This document shows positions 43,266 through 51,499 of a stretch of DNA of 64,000 nt, piece after piece. The notes beneath the pieces were generated by a model. It had not been told where the DNA came from. It did no database searches and saw only the letters and a program-made list of their open reading frames with translations. Where the stretch lies: NCBI GenBank assembly GCA_017535325.1, contig JAFXUC010000063.1, positions 28,203-92,202 on the forward strand, given 5' to 3'. Source of the stretch: Bacteroidales bacterium. Its GTDB lineage: Bacteria; Bacteroidota; Bacteroidia; Bacteroidales; UBA3824. Every line of letters starts with the position of its first letter. Within the stretch, counting starts at the first letter, position 1. The position numbers and the translations under genes are program-made.

Positions 43266-43883
43266 TTAATTTTTCGGCTTGTAAACAATTATTTTCTTCG
43301 TCTCGAAAAATTCGTCTCCAAAAACTTCTGAAATGTTGAAAATTTCGCATCTGCTCTTGAACGGTGAAATTTCTTCCTCAAAATCGCCGCCTTTTAGATA
43401 AACAATTCTCGATGACGGACTTTTTATAAGATTGTTTTTGGTCTGCTTTACAAAATTCGGAAAAGCGGTAACGGCGCGGCTGACTATCGTGTCAAAAGTC
43501 TCATTGAACATATTCGACTTAATCTGCAATGCCGTAACGTTTTTTAAACCGATTTTTTCAGCGACGTCTTTTACGACGGAAATTTTTTTGCCGATAGAAT
43601 CTATAAGCGTAAACTTTTTCTCAGGATACATCACAGCAAGCGGAATCCCCGGAAAACCGCCGCCCGTGCCTACGTCAAGAATATTTTCCGACTCACTCAG
43701 AAGATTGAATTTCGCGATTGCAAGCGAATGTAAAATATGACGGATATACAACGAATCAATGTCAGCACGTGAAATTACGTTGATTTTTTCATTCCAGTCG
43801 GGATAAATTACGCCCAAGGCTTCAAACTGCGAACGCTGTGTTTCACTCAAACCGTCAAAATATTTTTCAACAACCGTATTCAT
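43266..43883 (-). CDS. rsmG: 16S rRNA (guanine527-N7)-methyltransferase RsmG (GidB)
   Basis: Methylates G527 of 16S rRNA, 205 residues from the ATG at 43881-43883; a TTG 18 bases further upstream was rejected. It has the SAM-binding motif ILDVGTGGGFPGIPLA, TLIDSIGKKISVV, and VSRAVTAFPNFV, all characteristic. It directly follows the sigma-factor gene (7-base gap), so it may be co-transcribed with the sigma factor and glycosyltransferase genes. Confidence 0.95.
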   Translation of the reverse strand: MNTVVEKYFDGLSETQRSQFEALGVIYPDWNEKINVISRADIDSLYIRHILHSLAIAKFNLLSESENILDVGTGGGFPGIPLAVMYPEKKFTLIDSIGKKISVVKDVAEKIGLKNVTALQIKSNMFNETFDTIVSRAVTAFPNFVKQTKNNLIKSPSSRIVYLKGGDFEEEISPFKSRCEIFNISEVFGDEFFETKKIIVYKPKN

Positions 43884-43890
43884 TTTTTCT

Positions 43891-44502
43891 TTACTTAACA
43901 ATTTTTCTGTCGCGGATTATGGCAATCAGCAATTCCCTGCTGCGGTAAAGCCTTGCCTTTACCGTACCTATCGGCAACATCAGTTCTTTGGCAATTTCTA
44001 TGTAACTTTTTTCCTCAAAATACCTCAGCCGCGTAACATCCTTGTAATCCTCCGGCAGTTGGTCAACGATGGAGCGCATCAAAGTTGTCTGCTGCGACGA
44101 AATCATATTTTCTTCCGGATCTTTGCTGTCTTCCACAAGTACGGGGACAATTTCAAGATTGTCAGGGTCGTCCTCCGTGTCTTTGTCGATGGAAACCGTT
44201 TTTTGGCGGTTTGACCGCAAAAAGTCAATGGCACTGTTGGAGGCGATTCTGAAAAGCCACGTTCCGAAAGTGCTCGTCGGACGGTAATAAGATATGCTGT
44301 TGAAAGCCCTGCCGAACGACTCCATCGTCAAATCCTCCGCATCGTCATGGTTTCTTACCATTCTGTTTATCATACAGAAAACAGACCCCTTGTACATCGC
44401 AAGCAGCCTTGCAAATGCTTTTTGATCGCCGCCCTGTGCCTTTACGACAAGGGCGTAATCAGTTTTGGCCTTTTCCGAAAATTTATCCTCAACTACTTCC
44501 AT
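43891..44502 (-). CDS. RNA polymerase sigma factor, ECF-like
   Basis: A 203-residue sigma-70-family factor with region 2 (CMINRMVRNHDDAEDLTMESF) and region 4 (LPEDYKDVTRLRYFEEKSYI, GTVKARLYRSRELL); there is no region 1 or 3, as in ECF factors. It is longer than many by a charged linker with a run of Asp, Glu and Pro. No anti-sigma gene is next to it. It overlaps the glycosyltransferase gene by 10 bases. Confidence 0.92.
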   Translation of the reverse strand: MEVVEDKFSEKAKTDYALVVKAQGGDQKAFARLLAMYKGSVFCMINRMVRNHDDAEDLTMESFGRAFNSISYYRPTSTFGTWLFRIASNSAIDFLRSNRQKTVSIDKDTEDDPDNLEIVPVLVEDSKDPEENMISSQQTTLMRSIVDQLPEDYKDVTRLRYFEEKSYIEIAKELMLPIGTVKARLYRSRELLIAIIRDRKIVK

Positions 44503-45641
44503 TTTAGTCTTTCTTTTCTGATTTTTCCAAAAATATACTGCACGGCGTTAATATACGGCAAAATTATGTCGAATATAAGTGCTGCGGCAGTTACATTTTT
44601 GACTTGAAATTTTTTTGACATACGCGATATTACAATCAGGAAAATCACGTACCTCAACAAAAACAACCCTCCCGTTACAAAATACAGCGGCGGGAAAAAC
44701 GACAAGGCGGCAGTCATCAAATAAAAAACGGTTCTTGAAAAAGGTTCGAGACCGAGAATAAATTTGTGGCTTGTCTTATATCTTTCCGAGGCTGTGTAAT
44801 GCCTCTGTTTTTGAGAGTTCCAGTCGTGAAAAGTAAATTTCGGGCTGCAAACCGTAAACGATGACGGGTCGTAAGAGAGTCCCACGCGCTTTTTTTGGGC
44901 GTTGTTGTTGACAAAAATATCGTCGTCGCCGGACATAAGGCGGCTGTGCGAGGCAAAACCGCGTGTCTTTTCAAAAAGCGATTTTCTGTACGCCAAATTT
45001 CGTCCCACGCCCATATAAGGCATTCCCGCCTCGGCAAAGGTGAAATATTGAAGCGCGATAAAACCGGCGTCATAACGGATAAGTTTGTTCAAAAATCCCT
45101 TGTTGTATTCATAACCGCCGAATCCGAGTACAAAATCGTTCTTTTCTGTGAAATGACGGCTCATAGACTTTATCCAGTCTTTTGAAACGGGCATGCAGTC
45201 GGCATCGGTCAAAAGCAGCCATTCGTGTTTCGCGGCTTTTATTCCGATTGTCAGCGCGAGTTTTTTGCCCTGACGGAAAATTCTGTCGTGCGAAATTTCC
45301 GTTACGTAAAGGTTCTTGTATTTTTGTTTGTATTCGTCCAAAACAAGTTCCGTATCGTCAGTGCTTTGGTCGTTTACCACGATAACTTCAAAATCGGGAT
45401 AATCCTGCTCCAAAACATACTGCAAACGCTCCTTTAAGTTTTCGGACTCGTTTTTGGCGCAGATTATTACCGAAACTGGTTCAATTTCAGTGTTTTCCGG
45501 TTGTTTTTTCTTGCCGCATATCCGTATAAAAACGATCAGATAATAAAACATCTGTACAAGGAAGAAAACTCCGAGCGTACATGCCGCCCAAAATTCCCAC
45601 CGGTTAGTGTCAGTTATTATTTTTAACAGGTTGTCAAACAT
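44493..45641 (-). CDS. Membrane glycosyltransferase family 2
   Basis: A 382-residue protein with one N-terminal membrane helix (about 16-36) and two or three C-terminal ones (about 300-360). The GT-A domain between has VSVIICAKNESENL, VVNDQSTDDTE and the metal-binding LLTDADCMP; SHSRLMSGDDDIFVNN is the later acceptor-side motif. The acceptor is unknown. It is the first gene of the GT2-sigma-rsmG chain, preceded by a consensus -7 box, and divergent from the ABC gene. Confidence 0.9.
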   Translation of the reverse strand: MFDNLLKIITDTNRWEFWAACTLGVFFLVQMFYYLIVFIRICGKKKQPENTEIEPVSVIICAKNESENLKERLQYVLEQDYPDFEVIVVNDQSTDDTELVLDEYKQKYKNLYVTEISHDRIFRQGKKLALTIGIKAAKHEWLLLTDADCMPVSKDWIKSMSRHFTEKNDFVLGFGGYEYNKGFLNKLIRYDAGFIALQYFTFAEAGMPYMGVGRNLAYRKSLFEKTRGFASHSRLMSGDDDIFVNNNAQKKRVGLSYDPSSFTVCSPKFTFHDWNSQKQRHYTASERYKTSHKFILGLEPFSRTVFYLMTAALSFFPPLYFVTGGLFLLRYVIFLIVISRMSKKFQVKNVTAAALIFDIILPYINAVQYIFGKIRKERLKWK

Positions 45642-45661
45642 TACAAAAAAAATTTACAGTG

Positions 45662-45669
45662 CAAAATTA
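45662..45669 (-). promoter_or_regulatory. -7 promoter box TAATTTTG of the glycosyltransferase-sigma-rsmG group
   Basis: Exact TAnnTTTG match on the minus strand, 20 bases before the start at 45641. Confidence 0.55.
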
Positions 45670-45744
45670 TAATATTTTTTGCTATTTTAAAATTTTTTTG
45701 CATAATATCGAAAAAAACGTTTCCTTTGCAAAAATTATCTCACT

Positions 45745-47202
45745 ATGGAAAACTTTTACGAACTAATTGATGTAGAGCCGTTTGTATACGGTATTGAGTT
45801 CAAAAACAAAATAACTTTTTCTGTTAAGAAAGGTGAAAATCCTACAATTATCGGCTCCAACGGCGCGGGAAAAACCAAACTCGGCGAAATTTTGTGCGGC
45901 AAAACGGTCATAAGAGGCGGCAAAATGCGTTTTTCGTTTCTGCCCGAAGGCGTGCATTACGAAAAAGGCAAGGTTGTAAAGATAAGTTTTGAATCGGCGT
46001 ACACGATGGCGGATTATTCCAACATGTATTACCAGCAGCGTTTTTCGGCGACGGAAAACGAGTGGAACGCTCTTGAAAACAAAAAAATCCCGACTGTAAA
46101 AGACCTTTTGGACGCCCTTCCCGGAGAGGAAAAAGATTACTGGATTGAAAAATTAAGGCTCAACGAATTGTTTTACAAGACGTTGATAATGCTTTCGTCG
46201 GGAGAGTTGCGGCGTTTTCTTATCGCAAACATTCTGATAAAAAAGCCGGAAATCGTGATTTTTGACAATCCGTTTATCGGTCTTGACAAAAAAACGCGCG
46301 GAGATTTGAACCTGCTTTTCAAGGAAATTTCACCGCGTCAGCAGATGGTTTTTATCGTTGCTGACATAAAAGAAATTCCTGAGGTTTCGCAGTCTGTGAT
46401 TGCCTGCAAAAATCTTGAATATTTTCCGAAAATGAGGAAAGAGGATTTTTTAGCGGACAAAAATTTTCAGAATTTTATTTTTGAGGACAGTTACGACGGG
46501 GACATGATACTGCCAGAGCCTTATCACAAGGAAGAACGCTTTTTTAAATACGCTGCGATTTTGAATCATGTCAGCATAAAATATCCCAAACGCACACTTT
46601 TTGAAAATCTTGACTGGAAAATTCAAAAAGGCGAAAAATGGTCGCTTTCAGGTGCTAACGGCAGCGGAAAGTCTACATTATTGAGCCTTATAACAGCCGA
46701 CAATCCAAGAAGTTACAATATGGACATAACGCTTTTTGACAAGAAGCGCGGTTCGGGCGAAAGTATTTGGGACATCAAAAAACGCATAGGATATATTTCG
46801 TCGGAAATGCACCTTTATTTCCGCGAAAACCAGTTGTGCAAAAAAGTTGTGGCATCGGGCTTGTTTGACACTCAGGGCTTGTTCAGGATGTGCAACGAAG
46901 AGCAATACGAAAAAGCGGTTCAGATAATGCGGACATTCGGAATCGGACATTTGGCAGACAAACCTTTTTTGCAGACCTCCGACGGCGAGCAGCGGCTTGT
47001 GCTTTTGGCGCGGACGATGATAAAAAATCCTGACTTGCTGATACTTGACGAGCCTTTGCACGGTCTTGACGCTTTGCGCAAGGAGCGTTCAAAGAAGTTA
47101 ATCAACCAATATGCCGCGCAAGAGGACAGAACGCTGATTCTTGTAACTCACAATCAGGACAATATTCCGGATTGTATCAACAAACATTTTTCTATCACAT
47201 AA
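45745..47202 (+). CDS. Two-domain ABC ATPase, ModF-like
   Basis: A 485-residue soluble protein with two ATP-binding cassettes and no membrane segment. Cassette 1 has Walker A GSNGAGKTKLG, signature LSSGELRR and Walker B IVIFDNPFIGLD. Cassette 2 has GANGSGKSTLL, TSDGEQRLVLLART and LLILDEPLHGLD. The arrangement matches ModF, proposed to act in molybdate metabolism. No permease or binding-protein gene is nearby, so a transport role is unproven. A variant -7 box TTCCTTTG lies 17 bases upstream. Confidence 0.85.
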   Translation: MENFYELIDVEPFVYGIEFKNKITFSVKKGENPTIIGSNGAGKTKLGEILCGKTVIRGGKMRFSFLPEGVHYEKGKVVKISFESAYTMADYSNMYYQQRFSATENEWNALENKKIPTVKDLLDALPGEEKDYWIEKLRLNELFYKTLIMLSSGELRRFLIANILIKKPEIVIFDNPFIGLDKKTRGDLNLLFKEISPRQQMVFIVADIKEIPEVSQSVIACKNLEYFPKMRKEDFLADKNFQNFIFEDSYDGDMILPEPYHKEERFFKYAAILNHVSIKYPKRTLFENLDWKIQKGEKWSLSGANGSGKSTLLSLITADNPRSYNMDITLFDKKRGSGESIWDIKKRIGYISSEMHLYFRENQLCKKVVASGLFDTQGLFRMCNEEQYEKAVQIMRTFGIGHLADKPFLQTSDGEQRLVLLARTMIKNPDLLILDEPLHGLDALRKERSKKLINQYAAQEDRTLILVTHNQDNIPDCINKHFSIT

Positions 47203-47237
47203 AAAAAGACCGCCTGAAATTTCACAATTTCAAGCGG
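47201..47237 (-). terminator. Intrinsic terminator after the alpha-oxoamine synthase gene
   Basis: On the minus strand a stem CCGCTTGAAATT / AATTTCAGGCGG (one mismatch, 47237-47210) is followed by a T run to 47201. It overlaps the ABC gene end. Confidence 0.75.
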
Positions 47238-47286
47238 CCCAAAAACAAAAAATAAATACTATGACAAAATCTTTAATCCACTAATT

Positions 47287-48612
47287 TTAGAATTCCACTT
47301 TGCCTGATTTCAGCATTGTCCACGGATCAACCTTGTCGGCTTTGTATCTGCCGGCGTCAAGTTTTTCCTTGCAGGCTTTGAATGCCTTAATCGTTCTGTC
47401 AACCTGTTCCAAAGTGTGAGATGCTGTCGGGATTACCCTGAACATTACAGTACCTTTCGGTACAACCGGGTAAACGACAATAGAACAGAATATTCCGTAA
47501 TTTTCTCTCAAATCAAGCAAAAGATTTGTAGCCTCTGCCGTACATTGAACATCGCTTGCATTCGGGTCGCCGTGCATGTAAACGGGAGTTACGGGAGACT
47601 GTGTCTTACCTATATCAAAACCTTCTTTCTTGAAACCGTCTTGAATTGCGTGTACGATTTTCCAAAGGTTTTCTCTATATTTCGGGTTTTGTTCTATCAA
47701 GTCGAGACGTTTCAAATGACCGATAACCATAGGCATAGGAAGCGATTTTGCGTAAATCTGCGAACGGAGGTTCATTCTCAAAAAGTCGATGATGTTTCTC
47801 GGACCGGAGATAAATCCGCCGATACCTGCCATCGCTTTTGCAAACGTTGCAAAATACAAATCAACCTTGTCTTGAACGCCGAAATGCTCGCCCGTACCGC
47901 CGCCGTTGGGTCCCATAGTACCGAAACCGTGTGCGTCGTCAATCAAAAGCCTGAACTGATATTTATCTTTAAGGTCTGTAATTCCTTTCAAATTACCGAG
48001 GTCGCCAGCCATTCCGAAAACGCCTTCCGTTATCACCAAAATCGAACCGCCCGTCTCAGCAACTTTTTTGGTTGCCCTTTGAAGCATAACTTCCAATTTT
48101 GCCATATCGTTGTGCGGGAATACGTAACTCATTTTTTCGCCGCCGCATTTTGATTTATGAAGGAAAATTCCGTCCATAATGCAAGCGTGAGCCTCGTAAT
48201 CATAAACTATAACGTCGTTTCTGTCAACAATGGAATCAATAATCGAAACCATTGCCTGATAACCGAAATTAACTACAAAAGCCGCCTCTTTTTTTGCATG
48301 AGCGGCAAGACGTCTTTCCAATTCTTCGTGCAATGTTGTCTGACCAGACATCATTCTTGCGCCCATAGGAGCAGCAAGACCATATTTTGCAGCACCTTCC
48401 GCATCGGCTTTTCTTACTTCGGGGTCGTTAGCCAAACCGAGATAATTATTCAAAGACCAGTTAAGAACGGGTTTTACGCCGAAAGGGGTTCTGAAATTCA
48501 TCTCAGGACCAATTTCTCCTTCCAATTTCGGAAACATAAAATAACCGTCGCCGCCTTGCTGGTATTTTCCGAGGTCGGTTACTTTTTTTACTACTTTCTC
48601 AAATAAATCCAC
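47287..48612 (-). CDS. Alpha-oxoamine synthase-family PLP enzyme
   Basis: A 441-residue fold-type I PLP enzyme with a GTG start. GARMMSGQTTLHEELERRLA, FGYQAMVSIIDSIVDRNDV, LLIDDAHGFGTMG and the region with the cofactor lysine, FATFAKAMAGIGGF, are those of the glycine acetyltransferase / serine palmitoyltransferase group. It differs from the well-known Bacteroides sphingolipid enzyme in its start (EMNFRTPFGVKPVLNWSLNN), so it may make 2-amino-3-ketobutyrate or another acyl-amino ketone. It stands alone with a consensus -7 box. Confidence 0.85.
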   Translation of the reverse strand: MDLFEKVVKKVTDLGKYQQGGDGYFMFPKLEGEIGPEMNFRTPFGVKPVLNWSLNNYLGLANDPEVRKADAEGAAKYGLAAPMGARMMSGQTTLHEELERRLAAHAKKEAAFVVNFGYQAMVSIIDSIVDRNDVIVYDYEAHACIMDGIFLHKSKCGGEKMSYVFPHNDMAKLEVMLQRATKKVAETGGSILVITEGVFGMAGDLGNLKGITDLKDKYQFRLLIDDAHGFGTMGPNGGGTGEHFGVQDKVDLYFATFAKAMAGIGGFISGPRNIIDFLRMNLRSQIYAKSLPMPMVIGHLKRLDLIEQNPKYRENLWKIVHAIQDGFKKEGFDIGKTQSPVTPVYMHGDPNASDVQCTAEATNLLLDLRENYGIFCSIVVYPVVPKGTVMFRVIPTASHTLEQVDRTIKAFKACKEKLDAGRYKADKVDPWTMLKSGKVEF

Positions 48613-48657
48613 GATATTTTACGCTTTATTATTGTTCGTTGTTAAAAATTTTCGTTG

Positions 48658-48665
48658 CAAAGATA
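48658..48665 (-). promoter_or_regulatory. -7 promoter box TATCTTTG of the alpha-oxoamine synthase gene
   Basis: Exact TAnnTTTG match on the minus strand, 45 bases before the start. Confidence 0.55.
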
Positions 48666-48748
48666 ATAAAAAATCGTAATAAAAAAGAAAAAACGATTTT
48701 TTTTTGTGATTTTTTTTCAAAAACGCGGTTCCCGTTGCAGAGTGGATT

Positions 48749-49066
48749 TTATATATCTTTTTTCAGATTTACAGGATTCCGCCGCATATCCCAAAAGTTG
48801 TCTATATAAACGGTATCTGCGTCCTTGTCGTAATGGTATACCATTTTGATCGGTTTTTGCACAATGCAGGCGCGGAAACATTCCTCCCTATTTGACAAAA
48901 GCGGTTCGGGAAAACCTATTTCGGGGAATTTTTCCAAATCGGCAATTTTTTGCCAGACTTTCTCTTGCAGTTTTTTCAATGCTTTTTGCCCGAATTCTTC
49001 TTCGCTGTAAAGCATAAAATCTTTCAAACTTATTTGGGCTTTAACAGCAATTTTTATTTCAGCCAT
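48749..49066 (-). CDS. RelE/ParE-family toxin
   Basis: A 105-residue toxin-like protein. It has the ParE/RelE fold pattern: an N-terminal strand, two helices (SEEEFGQKALKKLQEKVWQKIADL), then strands with FRACIVQKPIKMVYHYDKDADTVYIDNFWDMRRNP. FPEIGFPEPLL is a typical loop. It starts inside the end of the antitoxin gene (13-base overlap). Whether it poisons gyrase (ParE) or cleaves mRNA (RelE) cannot be told from sequence. Confidence 0.85.
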   Translation of the reverse strand: MAEIKIAVKAQISLKDFMLYSEEEFGQKALKKLQEKVWQKIADLEKFPEIGFPEPLLSNREECFRACIVQKPIKMVYHYDKDADTVYIDNFWDMRRNPVNLKKDI

Positions 49067-49335
49067 GGTATATCCTCTTCCATTTTTTTCTTAAATTCTT
49101 CCGCGGTATATACCCGTCCGTTTCTGATGTCATCAAGGCTTTCATCAATCATTTGATTGATTTCGTCCATTGTATACGGCTTCAATTCCGGCTCTTGAAG
49201 AGAATTTTTGGTCAACAAATCACTAATCGCCGAAAGCAGATTGAGACTGTCGAGTCTCCAAATCTTTTCAACGATTGATGTCTTGAAGTCCAAAAAAGGA
49301 ACACTCGGTTCCAATTTTAATGATGTTGCAATCAT
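49054..49335 (-). CDS. Antitoxin partner of the ParE-like toxin
   Basis: A 93-residue acidic protein from the ATG at 49333-49335. The C-terminal part, YTMDEINQMIDESLDDIRNGRVYTAEEFKKKMEE, is a negatively charged helix typical of antitoxin C-termini that clasp the toxin. The N-terminal part (LDFKTSIVEKIWRLDSLNLL) may be the dimerisation region; it lacks a clear DNA-binding signature. The -7 box lies 38 bases upstream. It overlaps the toxin gene by 13 bases, so the pair is one operon. Confidence 0.82.
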   Translation of the reverse strand: MIATSLKLEPSVPFLDFKTSIVEKIWRLDSLNLLSAISDLLTKNSLQEPELKPYTMDEINQMIDESLDDIRNGRVYTAEEFKKKMEEDIPWLK

Positions 49336-49372
49336 AGTCGTTAACGGTTGACAATTACAGCGCAAATATAAA

Positions 49373-49380
49373 ACCATTTG
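49373..49380 (-). promoter_or_regulatory. -7 promoter box TATATTTG of the toxin-antitoxin operon
   Basis: Exact TAnnTTTG match on the minus strand. Confidence 0.55.
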
Positions 49381-49436
49381 CAGAGAATTGCAAATAAAAA
49401 TTTGTCATAAAAAAAGAAAAAACGAAAAAAAATTAT

Positions 49437-49444
49437 TACTTTTG
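49437..49444 (+). promoter_or_regulatory. -7 promoter box TACTTTTG of the GldE-like gene
   Basis: Exact TAnnTTTG match, 16 bases before the start at 49461. Confidence 0.55.
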
Positions 49445-49460
49445 TCGAAATATTTTTTTC

Positions 49461-50681
49461 ATGCTTACGGCTATAATCATACTTTTTGTTTCGGGTGCTT
49501 TGGGTACGGCTTTTTTCTCAGGAATGAAGACTGCGCTCACTGTCTGCGATTCGCTGCTTTTTGACATCGACATCAAAAACGGAACTATAAAACAAGGCAT
49601 AGTTTTCCGCCCGAAAGACAATATACATCTGTGTATCTCGCTGATGCTCACCGGCGAAATTGTTTCGGCGTGCATGGTGGGAATAGCCATTTTTTATTCG
49701 CAAAGTTTTATTTGCATAGACAATATTTGGATAAAAACAGCCGTGTGTTTTGTTTCGGCTTTTTTGTCGCTGATACTTTTCAAAACCTTACCGTCATCGT
49801 TTTTTGCAAAAAAAAGCAATCTGATGTTAAGAAAATTTTCTTCGCTTGCAAACTTTCTCTCCAACCTTATTTATCCGTGGCTTTATATCGTGCTTTTTTT
49901 GCCGGTAACAAGGTCGTTGAAGAAAAAAGGTACAGAAAGTTTTTCAGAACTTTTGCCGAATTACAACAATCCGCAAAACATCACGGAAGAAAAATACAGA
50001 CCGGAAGATTTCAAAATCCTGCGCAACGCACTGGATTTCACAAACATAAAAATCAGAGAATGTCTTGTTCCGAGAAACGAAATTGTCTATGCCGACATTT
50101 CAGATTCCATTGCCTCACTGACAAGAAAATTTATCAATTCGGGCTTTTCCAAAGTGCTGATTTGCAAGGACTCCATCGACAACGTTGCCGGTTATGTCAA
50201 CGCGCTGAAACTTTTTGACAACCCCGTTGAAATAAAAAAAATTCTCACAAACGTTATCGAAGTCCCCGAAACGATGACCGCCGACAAACTTTTCAAACTT
50301 TTTATAAAAAAGCGTCTGAGCGTTGCGGTGGTAATTGACGAATACGGCGGAATTGCGGGAATGTTAACCGTAGAAGACATTATTGAAGAAATCATCGGCG
50401 AAATCGAAGACGAGCATGACAGTCAAGACTTTATCGAAAAACAAACAGCACCCAACGAATACATTTTTTCGGGACGTTTGGAAATCGATTACATCAACGA
50501 AAAATACAAACTCAATCTTCCAAAATCCGACGAATACGAAACCCTCGCCGGATACATTCTCAAAGTAAACGAGGATATTCCCGACAGCGGCGATGAAATA
50601 AAGGACGGCAGGTTTGAGATGAAAATACTTCAAGCCAAAAAGCCGAAAATCAACATAATAAGACTTAGAATTACAAATTAA
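49461..50681 (+). CDS. Hemolysin C / GldE-like membrane CBS-domain protein
   Basis: A 406-residue protein with an N-terminal CNNM/DUF21 membrane domain (about 1-135, four helices, GTAFFSGMKTALTVCD), two CBS domains (about 195-310, VPRNEIVYADI, AVVIDEYGGIAGMLTVEDIIEEIIGEI) and a C-terminal CorC_HlyC domain (about 325-400). The family includes GldE, a gliding-associated protein, and Mg/Co efflux proteins. Nothing here shows gliding. It is followed by birA after 49 bases. Confidence 0.85.
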   Translation: MLTAIIILFVSGALGTAFFSGMKTALTVCDSLLFDIDIKNGTIKQGIVFRPKDNIHLCISLMLTGEIVSACMVGIAIFYSQSFICIDNIWIKTAVCFVSAFLSLILFKTLPSSFFAKKSNLMLRKFSSLANFLSNLIYPWLYIVLFLPVTRSLKKKGTESFSELLPNYNNPQNITEEKYRPEDFKILRNALDFTNIKIRECLVPRNEIVYADISDSIASLTRKFINSGFSKVLICKDSIDNVAGYVNALKLFDNPVEIKKILTNVIEVPETMTADKLFKLFIKKRLSVAVVIDEYGGIAGMLTVEDIIEEIIGEIEDEHDSQDFIEKQTAPNEYIFSGRLEIDYINEKYKLNLPKSDEYETLAGYILKVNEDIPDSGDEIKDGRFEMKILQAKKPKINIIRLRITN

Positions 50682-50730
50682 AAAATTAAAAAATTAAAAA
50701 TTACGAATTATGAATTACGAATTAAACAAA
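50682..50730. repeat. Short AT-rich repeat before birA
   Basis: Consecutive AAATTAAAAA and AATTACGAATTATGAATTACGAATT copies. One contains an in-frame ATG (50710) that I judge not to be the birA start. Confidence 0.4.
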
Positions 50731-51495
50731 ATGATAAACGAGCAAAAATTTAAAATAATAGACTCCACCAACAACGAAGCGCAAAGGCAGTTGACGGCGG
50801 AAAATCCACCGAGAGAAGATTTTGTAATCCGTGCAGAATTTCAGACCGACGGACGCGGACAACGCGGACATACTTGGGAGGCTCAAAATGCCGAAAATCT
50901 AACTTTCAGTTATGTTTTCTTTCCTGAAAGGCTTGAAGTCCAAAACCAGTTTCAACTCTCTGAGGCAGCCGCACTTTCGGTTGCGGAGTTTTTGGAAAAG
51001 AATTCCGTGCCGGAGGTTTCTATCAAGTGGCCTAACGACGTATACGCAGGCGGTATGAAAAAAGTTTGCGGTATGCTGATTGAAAACACGTTAAGCGGAC
51101 ATTACATCAAAAGTTCGATTATCGGAATCGGTATCAACGTCAATCAAAGTCTGTGGAGGGAAAACTTGCCGAATCCTGTTTCAATGACAAATTTGACGGG
51201 AAAGTTTTATAATTTGGACGAAAAGTTTTATGAAATCGTCTCGATTTTAAGGCGCAGGCTCTCGGAGTTGAAAAAAGAAAATTTTCCTGCCCTAAAAGCA
51301 GAATATATGAAAAAACTTCTCGGACTAAACCGCACTCTGATATATTCTTCGGAAGGGAAAATTTTTAAAGGCGTTATCAAAGACGTTGATTCTCACGGAT
51401 ATATAACTATTTTCAACGAAAACGCCAACGAAGAAAAAACCTACGATTTCAATCAGGTTAACCTAATTATACCGGAACAGAAAAAGAATATTTAA
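50731..51495 (+). CDS. birA: Biotin--[acetyl-CoA-carboxylase] ligase
   Basis: Attaches biotin to the carboxyl-carrier protein. It has 254 residues from the ATG at 50731 (MINEQKFKIIDSTNNEAQ); the ATG at 50710 lies in a repeat and adds seven residues with no family match. The biotin/AMP site is in GRGQRGHTWEAQNAENLTFSY, and KWPNDVYAGGMKKVCGMLIE is the second signature. There is no N-terminal DNA-binding domain, so it is not a BirA repressor. It ends four bases before the next gene. Confidence 0.93.
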   Translation: MINEQKFKIIDSTNNEAQRQLTAENPPREDFVIRAEFQTDGRGQRGHTWEAQNAENLTFSYVFFPERLEVQNQFQLSEAAALSVAEFLEKNSVPEVSIKWPNDVYAGGMKKVCGMLIENTLSGHYIKSSIIGIGINVNQSLWRENLPNPVSMTNLTGKFYNLDEKFYEIVSILRRRLSELKKENFPALKAEYMKKLLGLNRTLIYSSEGKIFKGVIKDVDSHGYITIFNENANEEKTYDFNQVNLIIPEQKKNI

Positions 51496-51499
51496 GACA

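Noticed and set aside
43884..43901. TTG start for rsmG overlapping the sigma-factor gene
   Set aside because: An ATG 18 bases later gives a normal-length protein and a short intergenic gap.
44735..44755. tRNA-like GGTTCGAGACC
   Set aside because: It lies inside the glycosyltransferase gene and no acceptor, D-arm or anticodon arm can be formed around it.
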